From: Janthinobacterium fluminis | GTDB lineage: Bacteria; Pseudomonadota; Gammaproteobacteria; Burkholderiales; Burkholderiaceae_D | Direction of reading: 5' to 3' | DNA length: 64,000 nt | Assembly (NCBI RefSeq): GCF_028595325.1 | Contig: NZ_JAQQXR010000002.1 | Coordinates: 434,001 to 498,000, forward strand | Shown here: piece by piece, positions 13,657 through 23,043 of the stretch | Layout: each line of letters opens with the position of its first letter | How positions within the stretch are numbered: position 1 is the stretch's first letter | Position numbers and translations under genes: made by a program | The notes under the pieces: generated by a model | What the model was told of the DNA's origin: nothing | Seen by the model: the letters and a program-made list of their open reading frames with translations, nothing else | Database searches by the model: none

Positions 13657-16314
13657 TTATTCTCGGTCAAACAGGCTTGAACGCATGCGCGCGGCCTTTT
13701 CCCGGTCGCGTTGCTCCATCGCCGCGTACACGGCGCGCGCAATGGCCTGTGGATCGGACCCCGGCTGCGCCTGGATCACGATTTCGATTTTGTCGCCTTG
13801 CACGGTCATGCCCATGCCTGTGCGCTGGGACAGCGGGGCGCGGGTATCGAACGCGGCGGCCGGCAGGGCGGTGGCGCCCGTTGCGCCGATGGCGACGCCG
13901 GCGCCCAGTTCTGTTAGGCGCCGCGCCAATCCTGAAACCTTGGCAATCGGCGCGTCTTCGCTGCGGTCCAGGCCGACGGCCAGGCCCTGCATGGTGAAGT
14001 CGCCCAATTCCGCGAACACGCGGCTGGGGCTGCGAATGCCGAGCTTTTCTTTAAACCAGCCGATGGTGCTGGCGCCGGCGCCGACGATGGCATCCTTGAC
14101 GGTGCCCAGGGAGCCTGTGATGCCGTTCGCCAGCCCGCGCAGAATGTTGGCGCCGAAGTCGAAAAACTTCGCCGGCAGCTCGATGCCGAACCAACCCAGC
14201 ACACCCGAAAATGCCTGAGTAAACAGGCCCAGCGGCGACCAGTTCACGATCAGGCTGGTGACGCCGCTGATGCCGCCGGCAAACGCCGCCTTGACCTGGG
14301 ACCAGATACCGGCGAAGAAAGCCGTGATCGGTTCCCAATATCTGTAGATCAGGTAAGCGGCACCCGCAATGGCGGTCACGGCCAGGCCAATGGGGTTCAT
14401 CAGGAAGGCGCGCCCGAGCCACAGAACAGCCTGGCCGACCCACATGAAGGCGCCGCCCAGGCCGCGCAAGATAGGTGTCAGGACGCCGCCCGCGATTCCC
14501 ATCTTCGCAAACATCACATGCAGCATGGCGTAGGGGCCTACCAGGGCGGCGATACCCAACATCAGCGGGCCGAGCACCAGCAGCACGCCGGCCAGAATGG
14601 CGAAGCCTGCAATCATGATCTTGGCCGTGACCGGGTTACGCTCCATGAACCCGTTCAAACTCTTGACCGCGTTGATTGCCATTTCCAACCCTTGGGCGTA
14701 CAGCGGCAGGATTTTTTCGCCCATCGTCAGCTTGAGGTCGGCCAGCTTGGCCTCGGCTTCCAATTCCTTGCCGGATGCTTGGCTGCGGCCGAGCTGGTCG
14801 AGCTGGCCAATATCCGCGGCGCCACGGTTCAGCTTTTCATTTTTGTGGATCTGCGCGCGCTGCAGGTACATTTGCGAGTACAGATTCGATGCCGTGCGGT
14901 TCGAAAACATGCTGCCGATTGCGTCCAGCACCTGATTCTTTTCCGTGATGCCCTTCTTGGCGAGCTGCGGCAACAGGATTTTTTCCATCCATTCAAACTG
15001 GTTCTCGCGGAACAGGTCGGCGCCCAGCAGCGCGCCGGGGTTCAGGAACGACACCTGCCCGGCCTTGTCGTGCTTGACCTTGCTCTGGTCGCCGATCAGG
15101 CCGAACTCTTCCAGCTTCAGCGCGGAGCGTTTCGTGGTCCGTCCCTGGTACAAGTTCTGATAGGCGCTCATCAGCGAGGTGCCCACGCGGTTGCCGCTCA
15201 TCTCCTGCACCAACGGTTCCATCTGGTAATAGAACGCGTCGTCCTTCAAGCCCTTGGCGGCGATGCCGCCCGTCTTAATCATGTTCAGCCATTCATTTGG
15301 TCCCACACGCCCGCCGGTGGCCGTGATCACCTGCTGCACGATGTTGGCCTGGGCCTCGAATTTAGCCTTGCTCTCCAGGCCGCCGCGCAGCTCGATCACC
15401 TTGAGCATGTCCATGAATTTGCGTTCGTTCTCGACGCCCTGCTCTTCGCCGAAAAATGCGCGGTTGGCGAACTTCATTTTCGCCAGCGTCGGGGCGACCA
15501 TTTCCGCATGATGCACGTCGGCGAACGCGCTCATGCCGTCGCGCATCAGTTGCAGGTTGTCGAGCTGGCTCGTGCCGTAGGTTTTCATGTTGCGCGCGAA
15601 GGCGACGGCTTCGGCCGACACCTTGTCGCCCAGGCCAAGCGCGTTGACGCGGCCCACTTCGGTCTGGTAGTGCTTCGCCTCCGACACCCCCTTGACGAGG
15701 GGGGCGGCGAGCACGGCGCCGGTCGCGGTGGCGCCGGCGCCGGCCGTGGCCACATTGCCGGCCACGGCGCGCATCTTGTCGGCGTGCCGCATCGCGCCGG
15801 CGACCCGCTGTTGCTTCGCGGCCGTTCCGGCCAGTCGCTGCTGTTGCGCGGCCAGGGTTTTGTTGGTTGCCTCGATCTCGTGGCGCAAGGTGCGTTCGTG
15901 GCTCGCCAGTTCCCTTGTGCCGATACCGGCGCTGGAAAGGCGCTCGCGCATGGTTTGGAGTTGCTGGCTTTGCTGCTGACCGGCGGTCTTCAGTGCGCCA
16001 GCCGCCCTCACCGCCGCATTGAATTCGCGCGTCATGGCGCGCGTCGGGTTTTCGGTTTGCTTCATCTTGGCGGCTAGGCCGGCGACGCGCTGTTGCGCCG
16101 CCTCCAGCTTGGCCTTGGTGGCGTCCAGACCGCGATGCAGTTCGCGGAATTGGCCGATGCTCCGTTGCTGCGCATTGAGGTCGCGCAGGCGGTCGCTGGT
16201 CGCCTTGAGCGCCTTGGCCGTCTCGCCGGAGCCGCCCATGATCTTCTTGAGCGGGCCGGTGATCTTGTCCAGCGCCGAAAACACTACCTGCAACCGCAAA
16301 TCACGACCAGCCAT
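13657..16314 (-). CDS. T: Tail tape-measure protein, P2 gpT family
   Basis: The product is 885 residues. The N-terminal 200 residues are a long coiled coil rich in Ala, Gln and Lys. A tape-measure core (residues 210-520) follows, then several hydrophobic segments near 560-680 (IMIAGFAILAGVLLVLGPLM). Its length sets the tail length, and the hydrophobic part probably enters the host membrane on injection. It lies between E/E' and U, as in P2, and is slightly longer than P2 T. Confidence 0.92.
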   Translation of the reverse strand: MAGRDLRLQVVFSALDKITGPLKKIMGGSGETAKALKATSDRLRDLNAQQRSIGQFRELHRGLDATKAKLEAAQQRVAGLAAKMKQTENPTRAMTREFNAAVRAAGALKTAGQQQSQQLQTMRERLSSAGIGTRELASHERTLRHEIEATNKTLAAQQQRLAGTAAKQQRVAGAMRHADKMRAVAGNVATAGAGATATGAVLAAPLVKGVSEAKHYQTEVGRVNALGLGDKVSAEAVAFARNMKTYGTSQLDNLQLMRDGMSAFADVHHAEMVAPTLAKMKFANRAFFGEEQGVENERKFMDMLKVIELRGGLESKAKFEAQANIVQQVITATGGRVGPNEWLNMIKTGGIAAKGLKDDAFYYQMEPLVQEMSGNRVGTSLMSAYQNLYQGRTTKRSALKLEEFGLIGDQSKVKHDKAGQVSFLNPGALLGADLFRENQFEWMEKILLPQLAKKGITEKNQVLDAIGSMFSNRTASNLYSQMYLQRAQIHKNEKLNRGAADIGQLDQLGRSQASGKELEAEAKLADLKLTMGEKILPLYAQGLEMAINAVKSLNGFMERNPVTAKIMIAGFAILAGVLLVLGPLMLGIAALVGPYAMLHVMFAKMGIAGGVLTPILRGLGGAFMWVGQAVLWLGRAFLMNPIGLAVTAIAGAAYLIYRYWEPITAFFAGIWSQVKAAFAGGISGVTSLIVNWSPLGLFTQAFSGVLGWFGIELPAKFFDFGANILRGLANGITGSLGTVKDAIVGAGASTIGWFKEKLGIRSPSRVFAELGDFTMQGLAVGLDRSEDAPIAKVSGLARRLTELGAGVAIGATGATALPAAAFDTRAPLSQRTGMGMTVQGDKIEIVIQAQPGSDPQAIARAVYAAMEQRDREKAARMRSSLFDRE

Positions 16315-16428
16315 CTATTCCGCTCCGCTTCGTTGCCTGGCGCGCTCGCGCCAGGCCATTAATTCATCGATCGTAAAATCATCCATCGCCGCCGGCGTCC
16401 AGTGAAAGACGCCGGCGATATCGGCCAT
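16315..16428 (-). CDS. E' segment, small GpE tail chaperone
   Basis: The 37-residue reading frame (MADIAGVFHWTPAAMDDFTI and an Arg-rich end) matches the small GpE family. It is expressed either from ATG 16428 or, as in P2, fused to gpE by a -1 ribosomal frameshift. The fused frame runs from the slippery site at 16479-16485 to this stop. Such E and E+E' proteins are tape-measure chaperones. Confidence 0.8.
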   Translation of the reverse strand: MADIAGVFHWTPAAMDDFTIDELMAWRERARQRSGAE

Positions 16429-16436
16429 CGCATCCT

Positions 16437-16745
16437 CTACTTCGCTGGGGATACCGAAAGGCGATCTGCTTTGCTCACCAAAAAACCGCCGACCTCCGCG
16501 CCAATGCTCAGCAGGTCGGCCGGGTCCATATTGGCGATGTCGTGTGCGGTCAGGGTCGGTTCGGTGATGCGCGGCAGCACGATCTGCAGGGCCGAGACGC
16601 TCAGGTTCGCCAGCTCGATCAGTGAGACGCCGCGCAGCGCGCCGGCTTTCGGCTTGCGCAAGGTGATCGAGGTGATCAAGGTGTCGCCGCGTTTGATGGG
16701 CTCGTCCAGCTCGATGACGGCCTGGTGTTGGGTGTCGTTGTTCAT
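16437..16745 (-). CDS. E: Tail assembly protein, P2 gpE family
   Basis: The product is 102 residues (AVIELDEPIKRGDTLITSIT near the start, IANMDPADLLSIGAEVGGFL near the end). It is the short product of the paired tail-chaperone system found between the tube and tape-measure genes. The end of the gene contains TTTTTTG in the zero frame GGT TTT TTG, the same heptamer used in P2. A -1 slip yields a longer protein ending at 16315. Confidence 0.88.
   Translation of the reverse strand: MNNDTQHQAVIELDEPIKRGDTLITSITLRKPKAGALRGVSLIELANLSVSALQIVLPRITEPTLTAHDIANMDPADLLSIGAEVGGFLVSKADRLSVSPAK
16479..16485 (-). promoter_or_regulatory. Programmed -1 ribosomal frameshift site (TTTTTTG)
   Basis: The heptamer sits in the frame T TTT TTG near the end of gpE. 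Slipping back one base leads directly into the open frame FFGEQSRSPFGIPSEVED and on through the E' sequence with no stop. Position and sequence match the P2 E/E' system. Confidence 0.82.
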
Positions 16746-16814
16746 GATGTGTTCCTTTTTCTTGGTGGTGGTAAATGTGGGTAAAACGGTGGCGCTTGCC
16801 GCCGGGCCCGGCCC

Positions 16815-17324
16815 TTACAGGCCGATGGCCTTGCGGATGGCGTCGTTGGTGCTGGCGCCGCCGATGGATTCGGTGCCGCTCATGAAGTCCAGTTCGATGA
16901 TGACGGCGCCGTCGATGGTCAGCTTGTAGTAGCTGCAGGCCATGCTGTACTTGTGCGTGGTGTCGTCGGCCATCTTGGCCGTGCCCATATCGATTTCCTT
17001 GTAGCGGCCGCGCACGACTGCCTCGACGGCCGCCACGCTGCCGTCGTCGTCTTCCTGGTAGGCGCCGGCGAAGCGCAGTTGCACGGCGCCGTGCGATTTG
17101 GCGCCGTATTGCTTCAATGCCTCCGCGATCAGGCCGCCGGCGCTCCATTCCAGCGACAGCGCTTCGTTGCCGAAATCGACCATGACGGGGCCGCTCATGC
17201 CGCCGGCGCGGTACTCCTCCATCTTGCGGCTGAGTTTGGGCAGGGTGACTTCTGGAACCATGCCCATGAAGGACACGCCGTTTTGAAACAGATTGAAATT
17301 TTTCAGTTTGCGGGGCAGGCCCAT
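16815..17324 (-). CDS. FII: Major tail tube protein, P2 FII family
   Basis: The product is 169 residues, close to the P2 length. The family signature is visible at the start (GLPRKLKNFNLFQNGVSFMG) and in a beta-rich middle (FAGAYQEDDDGSVAAVEAVV). Hexamers stack to form the inner tube of the contractile tail. It lies directly after the sheath gene in transcription order. Confidence 0.93.
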   Translation of the reverse strand: MGLPRKLKNFNLFQNGVSFMGMVPEVTLPKLSRKMEEYRAGGMSGPVMVDFGNEALSLEWSAGGLIAEALKQYGAKSHGAVQLRFAGAYQEDDDGSVAAVEAVVRGRYKEIDMGTAKMADDTTHKYSMACSYYKLTIDGAVIIELDFMSGTESIGGASTNDAIRKAIGL

Positions 17325-17380
17325 TTCGTTCTCCAGTTATTCGATAGGCCCGCGCGGGGCGGGCATGATGGTGCCGATGG

Positions 17381-18556
17381 TTACGCCGTGATGCGCGAGG
17401 CGAAGTCAACCAGATAGCGATCGGTGATGCGCTGCTGGAATTTCAGATTTTCCAGCGGCGGCACGGGCGTGTAGTCGTAGTCGATGGCCAGGGTGCCGGC
17501 CTTGAGCGTTTCCTTCTGGTTGTATTGCTCGTCGTACCAGGCCGTGCCGTCGATGATGTAGCCCTGGCGTTTCAGGTCGCGGAATTTGGAATTGATGCTT
17601 TCCAGCATGTCCCGGACCAGTGACGGGTGCAGGGGCAGATCGACGTAGGCGAAATGGGCCTCGGCGATGGTGTCGGCCAGCACCTGGGCGGTGCGCGTGT
17701 AGTTCTCAAAATAGAAGAAGCCGCCCGGAGCTTCGCAGGTGCGCGACCCCCAGAAGCGGTAGCCGCCCATGTTGACCAGAGTGGTCACTTCCTTGGCGTT
17801 GAGCACGCCGGCGTCGGTGGCCGGGTCTTGCAGGTCGAAGAACACATCCGTTGTGATGCCGGTAGGCCCGTTGACGACCACGTTCGACAGCGTCTTGTGC
17901 CAGCCCGTTTCCTCGTCGATCTTTGCGCGCAAGCCCATTGCGTAGGCGACCGCCGAAATGCTCGCTTCCGCGTCGGTGGCGGTATTCCAGTTGACGAAGT
18001 CCGGCCAGATGATCATTACTTCGCGCTGGCCGAATTGGCCGCGATAGGCCGTCGCCTCGACCACCGTGCCGCAGCCGTGGGCCGAGGCGTAGAGGAAGGC
18101 GCGCAACTGCTGCGCGACGGCGGCCAGGGCGTTGGTTACTGCCTTGGTGTCGAGGCCCGGCGCGCCTAGGATGCGCGGCTTGACGCCGAGTTTGCTTTGC
18201 GCTGCCAGCAGCGCCTTGGCGCCCAGGTATTTGCCGTTCGGCGAGACGCCGCCGACGGCGTTGGTGGTCGTCTCCGCCTCGGTTTCGCCTTCGGCCACTC
18301 GCACGACGACGGTCAGCGGCTTTGTTTGCGCCGCGATGGCCTCCAGCGTGCGATACAGCGTGCCGGTCTTGCCTGCCTTCGCCATCGCGGCCAGGACGTT
18401 GGTGACGAGCACGGGGGTGTCGAGCGGGAAAGCGGCCGGGTCGGCGTCGTCGGCCGTGGCGATCAGGCCGATGACGGCCGTTGAAACGGTGCGGATAGGG
18501 CGAGAGCCTTCATTGATTTCAATGACGCGCACGCCATGATGGTAGTCAGTGGCCAT
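17381..18556 (-). CDS. FI: Tail sheath protein, P2 FI family
   Basis: The product is 391 residues. The start YHHGVRVIEINEGSRPIRTV and the later GGYRFWGSRTCE and IDGTAWYDEQYNQKETLKAG are characteristic of contractile sheath proteins. It surrounds the FII tube and contracts on adsorption. It is the first gene of the distal tail operon D-U-T-E-FII-FI, read leftward. Confidence 0.94.
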   Translation of the reverse strand: MATDYHHGVRVIEINEGSRPIRTVSTAVIGLIATADDADPAAFPLDTPVLVTNVLAAMAKAGKTGTLYRTLEAIAAQTKPLTVVVRVAEGETEAETTTNAVGGVSPNGKYLGAKALLAAQSKLGVKPRILGAPGLDTKAVTNALAAVAQQLRAFLYASAHGCGTVVEATAYRGQFGQREVMIIWPDFVNWNTATDAEASISAVAYAMGLRAKIDEETGWHKTLSNVVVNGPTGITTDVFFDLQDPATDAGVLNAKEVTTLVNMGGYRFWGSRTCEAPGGFFYFENYTRTAQVLADTIAEAHFAYVDLPLHPSLVRDMLESINSKFRDLKRQGYIIDGTAWYDEQYNQKETLKAGTLAIDYDYTPVPPLENLKFQQRITDRYLVDFASRITA

Positions 18557-18652
18557 TGCTGTTACTCCTGTTGATTGAGGCGATAGGTTGATGTGGTGCG
18601 CGCGTCAAGCGCCCAAGGGAGGGCGGAAGATCGTGCTGCAAGGTCAGGTGGT

Positions 18653-18868
18653 TCAACTTGCTTCGGGGCTTTCTCTGCCGACGTCTTGGCCGCCTGGCGC
18701 GGGTGTCTGCGGAACGGATTGCCATTCGTCATTCACAAGGCGCCAATCGCCTGGATTCAGATTGAAGTTAAGGGGTTCGGACCGAGAAATGTCGCCCGAC
18801 ATGTTGGTGTCAACAAAGCCCCACGCTTTGAGGATGTGCGTTGCGGGGTCACGAAAAGATTTTTTCAT
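18653..18868 (-). CDS. Small ORF after the tail fibre gene
   Basis: The product is 71 residues (ATHILKAWGFVDTNMSGDIS, then NPGDWRLVNDEWQ) and begins one base after the fibre stop. The content (short segments with Trp and Asp) is like small proteins encoded after fibres in other tailed phages. No full gpG tail-fibre assembly protein is present. It may replace that function. Confidence 0.45.
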   Translation of the reverse strand: MKKSFRDPATHILKAWGFVDTNMSGDISRSEPLNFNLNPGDWRLVNDEWQSVPQTPAPGGQDVGRESPEAS

Positions 18869-20398
18869 TTAGCAATCTCCATTTGGGATGACATAACCCA
18901 TGACATCGACGTATGCGCCGCCGGTCGCTCCCGCAGTAATTGCGTAGCTAAAGCGTCCGGCATTGTCGAGGGGAATCTCAAAAATTCCAGCTCCATGCAT
19001 GGCGGTGTTGGCGGTGGCGATGGAGAACTTGATTGGCACAAACTGCATATTGAAAACCTGGATTTGCAACACGAACGTCGCTGTTGACGAGCTTGAAATC
19101 TGCAGCTCGCCCCGCAATATGGCCCGCGCCGCGTTCGACGGCACATACTGGGAGCAGTCGACAAACGAGGGTGGCGATGTAACCGCGCCGCCACTAAGAA
19201 CGCGGGTCGCGCTAGAGTCGATGGTGTAAAAAATTTTCGAGCCGTAGGCCATCATCGCCGTGATGACGTTTGCTCCCTGGTAGCGGACTGTCGTTGCATA
19301 GGCGAAGAATGCGAACCCGGCCGGCAGCATCGGGGCACTAGCCGATGCGCTCCAAAGTAGGGCGGTTACACCTGTGATGGGATTGAATATGTAGTGCAGA
19401 TGCACAGCCGAGGTGCCGGAAATAACGGCGACCTGATCCCGGCCGTTCGCCCCCACCACAGACAAATCAGCCGTCAGTGTGCCGGTGCCATACCTCGTTA
19501 TGGTTTGCCCGGTTGCCGGATTGCGCATCGTCACTGCGAGCGCGGACACGGTGAATTTGTTGAGGGGCGACGCTGCATTATTTGCTCCGACCAAACCCTG
19601 CACGCTGGCGCGCCCCTGCGTCGCCTCGATCAAGGTGTGTGCGTTGACAAGGCGCTGAGAATCGTCGCCGAACGTGATGTTGGGAGTTTTCGGCGCGCCG
19701 GTGAATTCTGGCGACGCGAGCGGAGCTTTTAGGGCGAGCGCATTGGTGATCGTGGTAGCGAAATGCGGATCGCGCCCCAGCGCTTCGGCCAGTTCGGCCA
19801 AGGTATTCAGGGTTTCAGGCGAGCTATCGACCAGGGCGGCAATCGCCGCGGCGATCTTGTTCTCGCCGTCGATCTTGCTCAAGTACTGCGGGTGCGGGTT
19901 GGCCTTCGCCTCATGCGCCATGACAGCCTCGGTGACCTTGTCGTCGGCATACTTGCGCGTGGCCAGCACCACCGACGGATCAATTTTCAGCTCGACGGCG
20001 CCCGTGCTGGCGACGATGAGCACGACGCGCACCACTTGCGTGCGTCCGCTGCCCTCGACCATCAGCGGCTTGTAGCTGGGCGGACAGTTGGCCACTGCGC
20101 ACAGGTCGCCCGCCTCGTCGTAGATGCCGATTTCGCGTATCCACCAGCCGCCCACGTCTTCAGGCAATACTTGCTCGACGATGATCTGGCTGGCGTTGGC
20201 TGGATCGACCGTCAGCTGGTTCAGGCCAGCGCGGCGCACTTCATGGACCAGCGCCTTTTGCGTGCTCGATGGCATCGGCAGATTGCCGTTGCCGTCGCCC
20301 ACGGCCAGGGTGGCGAGTTTTATGGTACGTCCCAGGGCGATGGCGTTGGCCAGCTTGGCCTCGCCCACGTCGGTCAGAATGGCGAAATATGTGCTCAT
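18869..20398 (-). CDS. H: Tail fibre protein, P2 gpH-like
   Basis: The product is 509 residues. Residues 1-150 are the conserved base-attachment domain of P2-type fibres (MSTYFAILTDVGEAKLANAI, then DVGGWWIREIGIYDEAGDL). The phrase ANPHPQYLSK marks the shaft junction. The C-terminal half is a glycine/alanine/threonine-rich beta region that should form the receptor-binding tip and is the part most likely to be host-specific. The start overlaps gene I by four bases. Confidence 0.88.
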   Translation of the reverse strand: MSTYFAILTDVGEAKLANAIALGRTIKLATLAVGDGNGNLPMPSSTQKALVHEVRRAGLNQLTVDPANASQIIVEQVLPEDVGGWWIREIGIYDEAGDLCAVANCPPSYKPLMVEGSGRTQVVRVVLIVASTGAVELKIDPSVVLATRKYADDKVTEAVMAHEAKANPHPQYLSKIDGENKIAAAIAALVDSSPETLNTLAELAEALGRDPHFATTITNALALKAPLASPEFTGAPKTPNITFGDDSQRLVNAHTLIEATQGRASVQGLVGANNAASPLNKFTVSALAVTMRNPATGQTITRYGTGTLTADLSVVGANGRDQVAVISGTSAVHLHYIFNPITGVTALLWSASASAPMLPAGFAFFAYATTVRYQGANVITAMMAYGSKIFYTIDSSATRVLSGGAVTSPPSFVDCSQYVPSNAARAILRGELQISSSSTATFVLQIQVFNMQFVPIKFSIATANTAMHGAGIFEIPLDNAGRFSYAITAGATGGAYVDVMGYVIPNGDC

Positions 20399-21015
20399 GG
20401 ATAGATGGTCATGGTGTCAATGGTATGGGATGCGCCGGCCTGCAACAGCGTGCCGCGCACTTCGATTTCTTCGGCCAGCCAGGGATAAACCGTCATGACT
20501 TCGCCGTGATAGGCGGCCAGGCAGATTTGCACCTGGCCACGGCTTTCCAGGTAGATGGCCAAACCCGTCAGGTGCCGGCTGACGGGCTTAGCGTCGGCGA
20601 TCAGGCGTTCCATTTCCTGAAACATGGCGTCGGTGATGCCGGTGTCGAGCACGCCCACATCGAGACGGAAGGTGCCCGGCACGCCCGGCGGCGTGGTTTG
20701 CCACCATTCAGTGATGCGGATCAGGTAGCCCAGGGACTCGACCACGCGGCGCACGGCGGCAATCGTGCCCTTGTGCTTGTGGATGAAATAGGACGCCTTG
20801 ATGGTGCCGCGCTTGATCGACTCGGGCCAGTTGTCGTCCCAGCGGTCGACGGAACAGGCCCAGGCCAGAAACGGCAGCAGGGCAACCGGGCAGCGGTCGG
20901 CGCTCCACAGGTCGCGCAGCGGCACGGGCACGTTGACCAGCTCGGCGCAGGCGACGGCAATGGCGCGTTCCAGCGGCGTGGTGTTGGGCGGCAGGGTTGG
21001 CACGTGCTTATTCAT
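20395..21015 (-). CDS. I: Baseplate protein, P2 gpI family
   Basis: The product is 206 residues. The N-terminal part (TPLERAIAVACAELVNVPVP, then FLAWACSVDRWDDNWPESIK) is diagnostic of the phage tail protein I family, which forms part of the baseplate wedge and connects to the fibres. It overlaps J upstream and the fibre gene downstream by a few bases each. Confidence 0.92.
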   Translation of the reverse strand: MNKHVPTLPPNTTPLERAIAVACAELVNVPVPLRDLWSADRCPVALLPFLAWACSVDRWDDNWPESIKRGTIKASYFIHKHKGTIAAVRRVVESLGYLIRITEWWQTTPPGVPGTFRLDVGVLDTGITDAMFQEMERLIADAKPVSRHLTGLAIYLESRGQVQICLAAYHGEVMTVYPWLAEEIEVRGTLLQAGASHTIDTMTIYP

Positions 21016-21919
21016 CGAGCACCACCACGTTCAGGTTGATGGCCGTGCAGCGCGCGGCCTGGGTGGCGTCCAGTTCGATATCCTCCACTGGGCTGGCCAG
21101 CACTACCTTGCGCACGCCCTCAACATGGACGGCGGCGCTGCAGGCGGAACGATAGATGCTGTGACCCAGCGGGCGGCGCGGCTGCGATACGCGCACGGCG
21201 TTGGAGCGCGCGGCGGCCAGCAAGATCGGCACTTCCGGGCCGACGCCGATAAACAAGGTGGCCTCGATCTGGTAATCGATCACGTCGGCCGCCTGCACCG
21301 TCAGGCGGTCGCCCAGGGGGCGCACTTCCTCGGCATTGAGCGCGCGCGCCACGGTGGCCAGCAGCGCGGCGCTGGCGATGCCGGTGGCATCGTTCGACAG
21401 CACGGTGACGGTGACGTGCGCCGGCGCTGGACTGGTGGCGCTTGCGTCCTTGACCTGGCCGTCGCTGCTGCGGGCATGGAATTCATACGACGCTTTCGGC
21501 CCGGCCACGGACAGGCCGTCCGGCGCTTCCTGGATGCGCAGGCGGTAGGCGTCATGATCCTCCATGACGGCGGCCACGGGCGGCATGGCGTCGGGCTGGG
21601 CCGGCGTGATGGCCAGGCGCGCCACGTTGACGTTGGCGCCCAGTTGATCGAGGTCACCACCGACGGCGAAGGCCAGCATGACGGCCTTGCCCGCATCGTT
21701 GACGCGGTTGCGCAGGATGGTTTCCTGATACGCGTTTTCCTCCAGCAGCTTGGTGGCCGGCTCCGATTCCAGTTCTAACAGGGCCGTGACGGCCGCGCGC
21801 TCGGCGTCTGGCAGCAGGCTTACCAGATGTGCCTTGCGGCCGGCCAGGATGGTTTCGAAGTCCAGCACCTCGACCACGCTGGGCGCCGGCAACTGGGTCA
21901 GGTCGATGGGCGTGCTCAT
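21008..21919 (-). CDS. J: Baseplate assembly protein, P2 gpJ family
   Basis: The product is 303 residues, very close to P2 J. It starts with IDLTQLPAPSVVEVLDFETI, and an EENAYQETILRNRVNDAGKA motif is near the middle. It is a wedge component of the baseplate related to T4 gp6. The gene overlaps W by four bases and I by eight. Confidence 0.93.
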   Translation of the reverse strand: MSTPIDLTQLPAPSVVEVLDFETILAGRKAHLVSLLPDAERAAVTALLELESEPATKLLEENAYQETILRNRVNDAGKAVMLAFAVGGDLDQLGANVNVARLAITPAQPDAMPPVAAVMEDHDAYRLRIQEAPDGLSVAGPKASYEFHARSSDGQVKDASATSPAPAHVTVTVLSNDATGIASAALLATVARALNAEEVRPLGDRLTVQAADVIDYQIEATLFIGVGPEVPILLAAARSNAVRVSQPRRPLGHSIYRSACSAAVHVEGVRKVVLASPVEDIELDATQAARCTAINLNVVVLDE

Positions 21920-22260
21920 ACGACGCCCCCTTGCTTGACGGGCACGGCCAGGGTGATGCCCTGGCCATTAGCCGTGCCCTCCAGCAGCAGGGTGATGGCG
22001 CCGTCCGTGTCGCGCGTGAGTTGCACACTGGAGAGCTGCAGGCGCGGCTCCCAGCGGCGCAGGGCAAAGGCGGTGGCGGCATAGATGCGCAACTGCGTCG
22101 CGCTGTTCAGCGGCTGGTCGATCAGCTCGGGCACTTCGGAGCCATAGCGGCGGCGACGGATGCGCGAGCCGATTGGCGTGGTGAGGATGTCGGCAATTGA
22201 CTGGCGCAGGTGGCCCAGCCCCGTCAGGCTGCGCCCGGTGGCGGCGTGCATGCCCATCAT
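21916..22260 (-). CDS. W: Baseplate wedge protein, P2 gpW family
   Basis: The product is 114 residues (P2 W is of the same size). The start at 22260 was chosen because ATGATG overlaps the gene V stop by four bases. The phrase SIADILTTPIGSRIRRRRYG is characteristic of the gpW/gp25 lysozyme-like wedge family. It stabilises the baseplate during assembly. Confidence 0.92.
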   Translation of the reverse strand: MMGMHAATGRSLTGLGHLRQSIADILTTPIGSRIRRRRYGSEVPELIDQPLNSATQLRIYAATAFALRRWEPRLQLSSVQLTRDTDGAITLLLEGTANGQGITLAVPVKQGGVV

Positions 22261-22919
22261 GGCAAAGGCCCGCCCGACTGGTCGCCGCCGGCTTTCACGT
22301 TGCCGTGTGGGTGCTTGGCCAGGCTGATGGCGCCGGCCAGCACGTCCACGGTCGCCTTGATCGTGCCTTGCACGGCCATGGCCACACCGCCGGCTGCGCC
22401 GGCCTTGGCGTTCACGCCGCCATTCAGGGTAGTGGCGCCCTGGATGGTCGTGCTTTGCATGACGATCAGGTTTTTCATGACGGTCAGATCGCCCGTGCAT
22501 ATGGTGCTGGGCGCGTTGGACGTGACCTTGTCGGCCGTGACAGTGGCGGTGCCGCCGGGCAGCGTGGCGGTCAAGGCATGCGCCGCGTGATCGTACTGCA
22601 CCACGGCGCCGTCGGGATAGTGGGTTGTGTGTACCGTGTGGCTGGATTCGGGAGTGTCAAATTCCTCCGAGTACAGCGCCGGCATGATGGTGCCGCGCGT
22701 CAGGTCGCCGCCTGGTGACAGCACTACGACCTGTTCACCGACGGTAGGAGATGACCAGGTGCGCGTGCTGCCGGCGCGCGGCGTGATCCAGTTCAGCCAT
22801 TGCGTGGTCAGTTTCGGGCCGAGTTTGACGCGTGCCTTTACCCCGTCCACCTCGGCGATGGTGCCCAGGCGGATCAGGTTTTGCAGCAGGCGGAGGATTT
22901 CGGACAGGTCGGCGTTCAT
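22257..22919 (-). CDS. V: Baseplate spike protein, P2 gpV family
   Basis: The product is 220 residues from ATG 22919; upstream in-frame codons would give an untypical N-terminus. Residues 1-110 are the OB-fold domain (IRLGTIAEVDGVKARVKLGP, VGEQVVVLSPGGDL). A beta-helix with repeated TTIQGATTLNGG-like segments follows, and the end HPHGNVKAGG. It is the membrane-piercing spike at the tail tip. Confidence 0.9.
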   Translation of the reverse strand: MNADLSEILRLLQNLIRLGTIAEVDGVKARVKLGPKLTTQWLNWITPRAGSTRTWSSPTVGEQVVVLSPGGDLTRGTIMPALYSEEFDTPESSHTVHTTHYPDGAVVQYDHAAHALTATLPGGTATVTADKVTSNAPSTICTGDLTVMKNLIVMQSTTIQGATTLNGGVNAKAGAAGGVAMAVQGTIKATVDVLAGAISLAKHPHGNVKAGGDQSGGPLP

Positions 22920-22961
22920 GCATTGCATGTTGCCGAATCGCGTGCGCAGATGCACGCGATG

Positions 22962-22986
22962 GCGGGTTGCTATCGCGCTTACCGAC
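22962..22986. promoter_or_regulatory. Conserved element upstream of gene V (candidate late-promoter site)
   Basis: The 25-base element GCGGGTTGCTAT-N7-ACCGAC matches 28972-28996 almost exactly. Both copies are followed 16-19 bases later by CTACGCGCG. It contains an imperfect dyad GGT-N13-ACC, similar in layout to the spaced half-sites bound by Ogr. It lies in the only sizeable gap of the tail operon. Function is inferred. Confidence 0.45.
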
Positions 22987-23043
22987 CCGATTGAAGCGGT
23001 TTCCCTACGCGCGTGCGAGCGGTTAAGGACATCGGAAAAGGTG

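Noticed and set aside
14518..16077. 519-codon frame antisense to the tape-measure gene
   Set aside because: It is a shadow frame; the minus strand encodes gpT without doubt.
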